Positions 30,859 through 36,865 of a DNA stretch of 36,865 nucleotides are shown here, in pieces; position 1 is the stretch's first letter; each line of letters opens with the position of its first letter. The notes under the pieces were generated by a model. That model saw only the letters and a program-made list of their open reading frames with translations, did no database searches and was not told where the DNA came from. The DNA lies in the NCBI GenBank assembly GCA_900767605.1, contig CAAFZT010000044.1:1-36865 (forward strand), given 5' to 3'. The translations under genes were made by a program, and so were the position numbers. Origin of the DNA: Bacilli bacterium. GTDB lineage: Bacteria; Bacillota_I; Bacilli_A; RFN20; CAG-826.

Positions 30859-31181
30859 AACGTTCCTTCGAAGGATTCTAGAGGCAATCCGAACATACCG
30901 CCTTTGATATCTTCGAAATTGTTGGTCAGTTCGCGAATGCGTTCTTTGAGTTTGGGCATTTCCTCTTCTTCAATGATGATGAATAAAGTCAAATTTCCTC
31001 TTGGCTCATCCTCGACCATCGTCGATAAGCTAATCGCGGTCCCTCCGTTGAGCTTCGGCAAAACATGGTGCATTCCAACGGTATTCATGACGGTTCCGTT
31101 ATAGCCTTCCTTGGAAAGGGTGCGGAGCAGTTCTTGGGATTTCGGCGTCGAATCAAGGATGCAGAAGAGTAATTTTTTCAT
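30855..31181 (-). CDS. Small PII-like (GlnB-fold) protein
   Basis: A 108-residue protein starting MKKLLFCILDSTPKSQELLRTLSKEGYNGTV, with a beta-alpha-beta pattern, then LTLFIIIEEEEMPKLKERIREL and a closing GGMFGLPLESFEGTF. Strand order, length and the Gly-rich end suggest the PII/GlnB-like superfamily, which includes cyclic-di-AMP receptors of the DarA type, but key ligand residues cannot be assigned. AAGGA lies upstream of ATG 31181; longer frames reach into the insertion element and are artefacts. An extended -10 promoter lies just upstream. Confidence 0.65.
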   Translation of the reverse strand: MKKLLFCILDSTPKSQELLRTLSKEGYNGTVMNTVGMHHVLPKLNGGTAISLSTMVEDEPRGNLTLFIIIEEEEMPKLKERIRELTNNFEDIKGGMFGLPLESFEGTF

Positions 31182-31203
31182 AGGTTTTCCTTTTGGCCTA
31201 GGT

Positions 31204-31212
31204 AATATAACA
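31204..31212 (-). promoter_or_regulatory. Extended -10 promoter of the PII-like gene
   Basis: On the minus strand TGTTATATT gives an extended -10 (TG-n-TATATT), 22 bp before the start codon. The -35 region is not clear. The IS30-type element sits about 40 bp further upstream. Confidence 0.55.
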
Positions 31213-31237
31213 CCGATTTCGTTAATTTCCATACCCC

Positions 31238-31253
31238 ATCTTATCAAAAACCG
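31238..31253 (+). repeat. 16-bp direct repeat, left copy (target-site duplication)
   Basis: ATCTTATCAAAAACCG is repeated exactly at 32686-32701 on the other side of the IS30-family element. Confidence 0.85.
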
Positions 31254-32685
31254 CAGATTCTTAAAGTAAAGTCCGCCGCCTGAAAAAAGAGTGAATTTTT
31301 GGGGCTTATTTCGGCTTTTGGCCAAACGAAACGGGATTAACCTTCGGAAGAAGCCGAATCGGCCGCATTCCCGCGCAAGCCGAAAACGCGGACCAAAGTC
31401 CGTTTCCAAGGGTTAAGTCCGTTTCCCAGCCGCGGTTTGGCTTACCCTTTGATGAATTCCTCAATCGCTCGGGCGACCTCGTCCCCGAAGACGGCCAGCA
31501 TCGCCGCTTTCGGGGTCTCGCCGCCGAGCGATTTAAGCGGGGCGGAATTGATGTTGTCGAACGATTGGGCGATGTATTCGTCCGTGAATTCGTCCACGTT
31601 TCTCTTCTTCGGGAAATACCGCCTCAGCTGCCCGTTTATGTTCTCCACGCTTGCCTTTTGGTTGCTGACGTAGGGGTCGCAGAAGTAGACCGCCATCCTC
31701 TTTTCCCCGGTTTTGGCGGAGAACTCAATCGCCTCGAAGTCGGAGAAGCAGGGGTCGTTGTCCGTCAATATGGACGGGAACACCTTGGCGAAGGCGTCCG
31801 TCCCGATCGCGGACTCGAGGTCGTCGAAGAAGGCGGCGACGGCCCTTCCGTCCCCTTTGGGGAGCCGCTTCCCGATCGCGTAGTGCAATTCGGGGATCAC
31901 CAGGACGAAGATCGCCGTTTTGGCGGCGACCACGGACCCGAGGAAGTCCATCTGCGCCCCGTAAAGCCCGGGGTTCGCCCTCCTCATCGCGATGTAGTCG
32001 AGGTATTTCCTCCCCTCCTTCCCGACGTTGGAGGAGCCTTTGTAATCGTATTTCCTCTTGGATCTCTTCTTGTATTTGACCGCCTTCGGCAAATCGGCCC
32101 GCTTCGTCGCCATCTTGCCCGACGCGATCCAGGAATACACCGTGCTCTGCGACGCGATCCCCGCCACGGGGGCCGAGCGGCAAATGGCGTATATGCTCTT
32201 GCCCTTGGCGACGCCTTCCTTCACGGCGTCGTCGATTGCCTTGAACTCCTCTTCGGTCGCGTCGACGCCCGCCCTGGATTGGACGAGCCGGCGGTTGGCC
32301 ATGGCCTGCGCGTCGCCGGCCACGTAGCGCCATCTCGCGCATCGGCATTTCGACTTTTGGTAGCGAAGGGGGCAATTGTCGCAGACGAAGGGGAACCGAT
32401 TGCACTTCGGGCAATCGGGGCCGTCGGCGACCTTCGTCCGATTCCTCTCGATTTCCTTCGAGATCGAAGTCGGGTCCATCCCGATGACCGAGGCGATCCT
32501 CTTGAGGCTCCATCCTTGGGCGAGCATGTTCGCGATGGATTTGCGTTGCCCTGGGAGGAGGTGTTTCCAATGTGATAACATATGTCTGTCCTTTCTGTTT
32601 CTGGCTGGGAAACGAAGGGCATTTTATATTACGGGACTTATTTCCGCTTCAAACTCACTAACGGACTTAACAAATAGAATTCTCA
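31254..32685 (-). mobile_element. IS30-family insertion sequence, apparently intact
   Basis: About 1.43 kb with one transposase gene and imperfect terminal inverted repeats: ATTCTTAAAGTAAAGTCCG (31257-31275) against ATTCTATTTGTTAAGTCCG (reverse complement of 32662-32680), 14 of 19 positions equal. It is bounded by 16-bp direct repeats. Its GC content and C or G-ending codons are clearly higher than in the neighbouring genes, suggesting recent acquisition. Exact ends may shift by a few bases. Confidence 0.88.
31442..32581 (-). CDS. IS30-family transposase
   Basis: A 379-residue transposase with an IS30-type N-terminal helix-turn-helix (about 12-48, RKSIANMLAQGWSLKRIASVIGMD then SISKEIERNR). 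A Cys-rich segment (about 57-81, CPKCN..CDNCP..CRC) may bind zinc. The DDE catalytic domain shows Asp212 (AQMDFLG), Asp274 (ILTDNDPCF) and Glu313 (KASVENINGQLRRYFPK). AAGGA stands 7 nt before the ATG. There is no frameshift or stop, so the enzyme looks functional. Confidence 0.93.
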   Translation of the reverse strand: MLSHWKHLLPGQRKSIANMLAQGWSLKRIASVIGMDPTSISKEIERNRTKVADGPDCPKCNRFPFVCDNCPLRYQKSKCRCARWRYVAGDAQAMANRRLVQSRAGVDATEEEFKAIDDAVKEGVAKGKSIYAICRSAPVAGIASQSTVYSWIASGKMATKRADLPKAVKYKKRSKRKYDYKGSSNVGKEGRKYLDYIAMRRANPGLYGAQMDFLGSVVAAKTAIFVLVIPELHYAIGKRLPKGDGRAVAAFFDDLESAIGTDAFAKVFPSILTDNDPCFSDFEAIEFSAKTGEKRMAVYFCDPYVSNQKASVENINGQLRRYFPKKRNVDEFTDEYIAQSFDNINSAPLKSLGGETPKAAMLAVFGDEVARAIEEFIKG

Positions 32686-32701
32686 ATCTTATCAAAAACC
32701 G
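32686..32701 (+). repeat. 16-bp direct repeat, right copy (target-site duplication)
   Basis: This copy of ATCTTATCAAAAACCG ends at the base before the TTGACA box of the tRNA-Ala promoter. Confidence 0.85.
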
Positions 32702-32730
32702 TTGACAAGCCCTCTTTGAATTCCTATTAT
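32702..32730 (+). promoter_or_regulatory. Promoter of tRNA-Ala
   Basis: A perfect TTGACA (32702-32707), a 17-bp spacer and TATTAT (32725-32730), 25 nt before the tRNA. Confidence 0.85.
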
Positions 32731-32755
32731 TTGAAACGCGCTGAAAAGCGTATGT

Positions 32756-32831
32756 GGGCCTTTAGCTCAGCTGGGAGAGCGCCTCCATGGCATGGAGGAG
32801 GTCATCGGTTCGATCCCGACAAGGTCCACCA
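32756..32831 (+). tRNA. tRNA-Ala (anticodon GGC)
   Basis: A 76-nt cloverleaf. The acceptor GGGCCTT pairs with AAGGTCC (one G-U), and the D-stem is GCTC/GAGC. The anticodon stem is CCTCC/GGAGG with loop ATGGCAT, giving anticodon GGC. The T-arm contains CGGTTCGATCCCG, and the 3' CCA is encoded. Confidence 0.96.
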
Positions 32832-32844
32832 ACTAAATCACATG

Positions 32845-32868
32845 GGTCGGCAGTCGCCGGCCTTTTTT
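32845..32868 (+). terminator. Intrinsic terminator of tRNA-Ala
   Basis: GGTCGGC-AGTC-GCCGGCC (32845-32862, one G-T pair) followed by six T residues. Confidence 0.9.
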
Positions 32869-32934
32869 GTCAAACATAGCCTTTATCGCCTCCTGATCCT
32901 TTTGGTAAAATACCTTCGTTGTTATCGAACGTAT

Positions 32935-35900
32935 ATGGGGTTATTTAGCAAAAACGAAGTCAAAGAATTTAAAGCCTTAAGTGCTTATGATTCTTTCCTT
33001 TCCAATTTGCTTTCTGCCGATTTTTATCTATCGAGGAAAATGTTTTCTTCGCGTTTCGACGAGCTTGGAGACATTTATCAAAAGCTTTTTCTGATGCAAA
33101 AAGAAAACGTGTTGGGAGAATGGTGCAAAAAGAATTCCGTAGACTTCAAAAAACTTAGCCGTCTTATGGCTTGTTACGCTTCGACTAAAGAAGTGGTTGC
33201 AAGGCATAATCAAGAATACGTCGAACGCCATTTGAAAGAAGACGCGTCCTACCTTGATGACATTCTTCAAAAAGATGACCCGAAGATTCGTTTAGATGAA
33301 GAACAACGAAAAGTGGTTCTCGCCGACGAAGACTACACTCTCGTCATTGCTGGCGCCGGAGCTGGCAAAACGACGACAATCGAGGCAAAGGTCAAATATC
33401 TTGTAGAGAAGAAGAGTGTTGACCCCAGTCGGGTTTTAATTGTCTCCTTTACTAGAAAAGCCACGCAGGAACTAAAGGAACGATTTGAAAGAATTGAGAT
33501 TCCTGCCCACATTGCTACATTCCACTCTATTGGTAATTCTTTGATTAAAGAAAGCGATGACCAAAAGAAACGTGTCGTGGACAGAGGGTTCATGTATCGC
33601 GTTATTGAAGATTATTTAACGAGCAAACTTACCGATGAATGGTTCATTAAAAAGATTCTGCTTTTCTTCGCCTCGTATTTAAACATGCCATTTGGCGCGG
33701 ACAACACCTCCCTCCTATTTAAGACGTTATCCGCCAATGACAATTCGACCATGCGCAGCGATTTAACGGCTACGTTAGATGAATATCGCAAGCAACAAAC
33801 GAACAAGAAAATTACAATCAATGAAGAACGCGTTAGAAGCATAGACGAATGTCGAATTGCGAATTACCTTTTCATCAATGGAATCGATTACGTTTATGAA
33901 CCCGTTTATCCTTATGGTTTCCATGATTCCATTAAGCCTTACTGCCCTGATTTTTTAATCAAGTATCAAGGACAAGAAATTTATTTGGAACATTTTGGGC
34001 TATCGGAGGAAGGAACCAACAATCGGTTTAGCAAAGCAGAGGTAGAACGTTACAAGGAACACGTGAATGAGAAGATTAAACTTCATCGGGAGCACGGAAC
34101 CAAATTAATTTACACGTTTTCAAGTTATAAAGACGGCTTAGACCTCATTACTCATTTAGATGCCGAATTGGCGAAGGCCGGAATTGAAAAGAACACCAAA
34201 AATAGTACGGAGATCTACCGTCAAATTGTAACCAAAGCACAGGATAAGTATTTTAATAAACTGATTCTTTTGATATGCAATTTTATCAATCGCTTCAAAG
34301 TGAATAATTTCGATGCCAATACAAAGTTCGATGAATGGCAATTCTCGACGAAAAACGTAAGGACTAAGTTGTTCTTGGAGATTGCTAGCCAATGCTTCCA
34401 CGTTTATGAGGCTCGCCGGATGGAGGAAGGGGCCATTGATTTTGAAGACATGATTAATGATGCTTCCAATATTTTGGACCAATGCATTCGTAATCACGAA
34501 ATGCTCCCTTATGACTACATTTTGGTCGATGAGTATCAGGATATTTCGCTTCAAAGATTTGATTTATGTCAGAAATTATCCCAAGCGAGCCAAGCCAAAA
34601 TTGTTGCAGTTGGTGATGACTGGCAGTCTATTTTTCGCTTTTCGGGGGCCCAAATCGACCTGTTTACCAAGTTCGAACAGAGAATGGGGTATGCCAATAT
34701 CCAAAAAATAACGAGGACGTATCGCAATTCACAGGAGTTAATTGATATTGCCGGCGGCTTCATTATGGAGAACGCTAAACAAATCAAAAAAAGCCTTCAT
34801 TCGGACAAAACAATCAAGGATCCCGTTATTTTGGTGAGCTACGACGACAAATATGAGCGGGACAGTCTTCAGCATGGGCCGTTCTATCGCATGGGAGAAG
34901 CGATTGAAAAATCCTTAGACGATATCGTGGCTCAAAACGGAGAAGAAAAATCCGTGTTGCTGATAGGACGATATAACTTTGATGGAAAGAATCTGGCTAG
35001 GTTAGAGGATTTCTTCGTTTGGGAGGCCGGCCAACTTCATAGTAAAAAATACCCTCGTTTGGATATTTCGTTCCTGACGGCTCATGCGTCCAAGGGGCTT
35101 GGCAGGGACAATGTCATCATCATTAATGGCAAAGACGATGTTCTGGGCTTTCCATCCAAAATCGAAGACGATCCGGTCATGAAACTGGTCATCAAAGAAG
35201 ACGATGACATGGATTTTGAAGAGGAGAGACGGCTTTTTTACGTCGCCTTGACCCGTACCAAAAACCGCGTTTATATCATCACGCCTCAAACGAAACCATC
35301 TTCCTTCATTATGGAACTGAAGAATCGATTCACAAATATAACGTTGCGGGGCGTTGAGCTTGTACCGTCAAATGATGTCCCCTTGAAATTTCATTGCCCC
35401 GTTTGTGGCTACCCCCTTCAAAAACGAAGATCAAATCTAGCAACAAAATCGGATATAAAACAGCTTTGGATTTGTTCTAACGATCCTGAAGTGTGCGGTT
35501 TTTTGACCAATGACTTGATGGGAAACACAATGAAACTATCGATTTGTAAATGCCCGGAATGCTATGACGGATTCTTGATTGTGAAACCTTTGAAAAATGC
35601 TGGCAAAGATACAGGGCGCAGGATGTTAGGGTGTACGAATTACAAACCGGACGGAACGGGTTGCAACGCAATGATCCTTCCACACGATTTTACGCAGGAT
35701 TCATCCCGTTTGCTGGTAGATGAGCATGGACGTTTGCATAAAAGCTCAACGAAGCCAATTTATAATGACGTCCTTCGAAATGTCGCAGCAATTTATGCTA
35801 AGCACAAATCTTTCCATTTCTCTTACATGTGTTTGATTCGCTTCCTTAACGGGGAGAGCGATAAATCGATCGAGGCGTTTCACTTAGGAGAAGAATTGGG

Positions 35901-36081
35901 CTATGGGATGCTGAAAACGAAAAAGCCAGGCTTTGCTCATACTGTAGTTAAAGCTTTGATTGAACTGGGCGCGATTGAGGAATTCAAAAACGAAAAAGGG
36001 TACCGAAATCTCGAATTAAAAATGACAAAATTAACGGATGAACAAATCTTAATTTTGACGAACGCAACGAGAAAATCTTAA
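32935..36081 (+). CDS. UvrD/Rep-like SF1 helicase with nuclease-like insertion and zinc ribbons
   Basis: A 1048-residue superfamily 1A helicase related to helicase IV-like enzymes. Motifs: Walker A AGAGAGKTT (139-147), motif Ia SFTRKATQELKERF, II VDEYQDIS (531-538), III AVGDDWQSIFRFSGAQIDL, IV TYRNSQELIDIA, V FLTAHASKGLGRDNVIIING and VI EEERRLFYVALTRTKNRVYII. Between the lobes (about 303-400) is a PD-(D/E)xK-like module with ECRIANYLFINGIDYVYEP, CPDFLI (Asp339) and IYLEHFG (Glu352). The C-terminus has topoisomerase-like Cys ribbons (CPVCGYPL, CPECYDG) and a wHTH/RQC-like domain. ATG 32935 is preferred; the frame before it covers the tRNA. No Shine-Dalgarno is visible. Confidence 0.88.
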   Translation: MGLFSKNEVKEFKALSAYDSFLSNLLSADFYLSRKMFSSRFDELGDIYQKLFLMQKENVLGEWCKKNSVDFKKLSRLMACYASTKEVVARHNQEYVERHLKEDASYLDDILQKDDPKIRLDEEQRKVVLADEDYTLVIAGAGAGKTTTIEAKVKYLVEKKSVDPSRVLIVSFTRKATQELKERFERIEIPAHIATFHSIGNSLIKESDDQKKRVVDRGFMYRVIEDYLTSKLTDEWFIKKILLFFASYLNMPFGADNTSLLFKTLSANDNSTMRSDLTATLDEYRKQQTNKKITINEERVRSIDECRIANYLFINGIDYVYEPVYPYGFHDSIKPYCPDFLIKYQGQEIYLEHFGLSEEGTNNRFSKAEVERYKEHVNEKIKLHREHGTKLIYTFSSYKDGLDLITHLDAELAKAGIEKNTKNSTEIYRQIVTKAQDKYFNKLILLICNFINRFKVNNFDANTKFDEWQFSTKNVRTKLFLEIASQCFHVYEARRMEEGAIDFEDMINDASNILDQCIRNHEMLPYDYILVDEYQDISLQRFDLCQKLSQASQAKIVAVGDDWQSIFRFSGAQIDLFTKFEQRMGYANIQKITRTYRNSQELIDIAGGFIMENAKQIKKSLHSDKTIKDPVILVSYDDKYERDSLQHGPFYRMGEAIEKSLDDIVAQNGEEKSVLLIGRYNFDGKNLARLEDFFVWEAGQLHSKKYPRLDISFLTAHASKGLGRDNVIIINGKDDVLGFPSKIEDDPVMKLVIKEDDDMDFEEERRLFYVALTRTKNRVYIITPQTKPSSFIMELKNRFTNITLRGVELVPSNDVPLKFHCPVCGYPLQKRRSNLATKSDIKQLWICSNDPEVCGFLTNDLMGNTMKLSICKCPECYDGFLIVKPLKNAGKDTGRRMLGCTNYKPDGTGCNAMILPHDFTQDSSRLLVDEHGRLHKSSTKPIYNDVLRNVAAIYAKHKSFHFSYMCLIRFLNGESDKSIEAFHLGEELGYGMLKTKKPGFAHTVVKALIELGAIEEFKNEKGYRNLELKMTKLTDEQILILTNATRKS

Positions 36082-36095
36082 ATTTCGCATCGTTT

Positions 36096-36154
36096 ACTTC
36101 TAGTTACTTCTAGATAATTTCTAGTTACTTCTAGTTCACTTCTAGAACTTCTAG
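36096..36154 (+). repeat. Six ACTTCTAG octamers at helical spacing
   Basis: ACTTCTAG occurs at 36096, 36106, 36127, 36138 and 36147, and a variant ATTTCTAG at 36117. Successive starts are 10, 11, 10, 11 and 9 bp apart, so all copies lie on nearly the same face of the helix. The array fills the gap between the helicase stop and the promoter region of the next gene. Confidence 0.8.
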
Positions 36155-36193
36155 TTCGGTGAATTAACCGCTTTTTCTTTGCTTAAAACGTCC

Positions 36194-36199
36194 TACAAT
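36194..36199 (+). promoter_or_regulatory. Possible -10 box of the last gene
   Basis: TACAAT lies 20 bp before the start codon, with a T-rich but poor -35 region. The octamer array lies 40 bp upstream. Confidence 0.45.
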
Positions 36200-36218
36200 G
36201 AATGGCAGGAGGTTTGCA

Positions 36219-36707
36219 ATGATGGCAGACGACAAGGAAGTAATTGATGCAGAGATTGTCGACGAGAAAGACAAGAAGCAAGACGATAAGACCCAAGAAA
36301 AGAAAGAGAGTTCTTTTGGGAAGTGGTGGAAAGGCGTTAAGAAAGGTGCAAGCGACGCCATGCTAGAAGCCCACATCGAAAGCGCGTGGAACAAAGCCCA
36401 TCGTTCTTTCTCCATTACTAAATTTAGCACCGCCCTTATCAACGGGGCTTATAACGCCTACGGAGAAATCGAAGGGGACAAGCTGACGATCTTCGGTACG
36501 GAAGAGATTAAGCCCTTCTCTGTGGTCATCGACGATAAGAGCAAGAAAGCGTATTACATCACCAAAGTCGAACCGGCATCCGTTAACATCACCTACGAAG
36601 GGGAAACCTATCAACGGGATGGCCAAAAACTAACCTTGGATTCCAACGTCGAAGAAGTTCGCGTTATTAAAGCGGAGGGACGTTATTTCCTTTATAAAGG
36701 GGAATAA
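36219..36707 (+). CDS. Hypothetical protein with charged N-terminus
   Basis: A 162-residue protein. The first 40 residues are highly charged (EVIDAEIVDEKDKKQDDKTQ), probably disordered. A basic aromatic GKWWKGVKKGASDAM segment follows, then a folded part with alternating strands (about 75-162) ending in GRYFLYKGE. No signal peptide or membrane segment is seen. AGGAGG stands 6 nt before ATG 36219, with a second ATG directly after; the frame could also open at 36198, but that overlaps the -10. Function unknown. It ends at a strong terminator. Confidence 0.75.
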   Translation: MMADDKEVIDAEIVDEKDKKQDDKTQEKKESSFGKWWKGVKKGASDAMLEAHIESAWNKAHRSFSITKFSTALINGAYNAYGEIEGDKLTIFGTEEIKPFSVVIDDKSKKAYYITKVEPASVNITYEGETYQRDGQKLTLDSNVEEVRVIKAEGRYFLYKGE

Positions 36708-36726
36708 ACGAGGGAGGCTGCCGTCT

Positions 36727-36753
36727 AAAAGAGGAGGCAATCTCCTCTTTTTT
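36727..36753 (+). terminator. Intrinsic terminator
   Basis: AAAAGAGGAG (36727-36736) pairs with CTCCTCTTTT (36742-36751) around GCAAT, running into a T-tract that ends at 36753. Confidence 0.92.
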
Positions 36754-36757
36754 CGTA

Positions 36758-36865
36758 GTGTGACGGGCATGTCATATATCTGAAGGGTGAAAGTCCCGAG
36801 TAGGAATGTCGTTATAACTACCTAGTGAAACTCAAGTCTAGTATCGTGAGGTATGGGATGAAAGA
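36758..36865 (+). mobile_element. 5' end of a probable group II intron, cut by the window edge
   Basis: The sequence starts GTGTGACGGGC, matching the conserved GUGYG 5' end of group II introns. About 30 nt later comes GGGTGAAAGTCCC, a typical domain I element. The position four bases behind a terminator T-tract fits group IIC introns, which target terminators. The catalytic domains and any reverse transcriptase lie outside the window, so class and completeness are unknown. Confidence 0.7.

Noticed and set aside
31565..32575. 336-codon plus-strand open frame inside the IS30 element
   Set aside because: Antisense of the transposase in GC-rich DNA; low-complexity peptide and no ribosome binding site.
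32716..32934. Longer N-terminus for the helicase
   Set aside because: The frame would run through tRNA-Ala and its terminator.
36096..36154. CRISPR array
   Set aside because: Units are 8 bp with 1-3 bp between them; there are no 25-40 bp repeats, spacers of unique sequence or cas genes.

Overview
The window looks like a chromosomal segment of a moderate-GC member of the Bacillota, class Bacilli, probably an uncultured gut or rumen lineage. The main evidence is a housekeeping gene order close to that of Bacillus subtilis: rpsP-khpA-rimM-trmD / rplS-rbgA-rnhB / dprA-topA-trmFO-xer / rpsB-tsf-pyrH-frr-uppS-cdsA-dxr-rseP-polC. PolC is the Gram-positive replicase type, and TGA is used as a stop. 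Compared with B. subtilis as I remember it, sucCD, hslVU, codY and proS are absent from their usual places, lepB is inserted between rplS and rbgA, and the rpsP-trmD block points away from rplS.

Layout. Positions 1-3100 are accessory: an inverted repeat at the left edge, a small membrane protein, a terminator, short direct repeats, a 5'-truncated IS3-type transposase, a fragment of an Ig-like-repeat surface protein broken at both ends, and a lipoprotein. Positions 3239-5959 (minus strand) hold a mutarotase-like gene and the rpsP-khpA-rimM-trmD operon. Positions 6045-27201 (plus strand) are almost continuous housekeeping genes for translation (rplS, rpsB, tsf, frr, rbgA, trmFO), secretion and membrane proteolysis (lepB, rseP), replication and DNA processing (rnhB, dprA, topA, xer, polC), and isoprenoid, lipid or nucleotide synthesis (uppS, cdsA, dxr, pyrH). 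Several of these genes have a sigma-A-like -10 box only 7-9 nt before the start codon and no Shine-Dalgarno sequence, so their mRNAs may be leaderless or nearly so.

Positions 27210-30860 contain tRNA-Pro(CGG), an ECF-like sigma factor translationally coupled to a membrane-anchored serpin, a second lipoprotein, tRNA-Arg(CCT) and a small unknown protein. The sigma-serpin pair is the best candidate for an unusual system. A short cytoplasmic N-terminus could bind the sigma factor while the external serpin fold senses proteases. An ECF-type -35/-10 pair (AAC-N17-CGT) lies just upstream of the sigma gene.

Positions 30855-36865 contain a small PII-like protein (minus strand), an intact IS30-family element flanked by 16-bp direct repeats and sitting next to the tRNA-Ala(GGC) promoter, an SF1 helicase with a nuclease-like insertion and a zinc-ribbon tail, six ACTTCTAG octamers at roughly helical spacing, and a small unknown acidic protein. 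The window ends in the 5' end of a probable group II intron placed just behind an intrinsic terminator.
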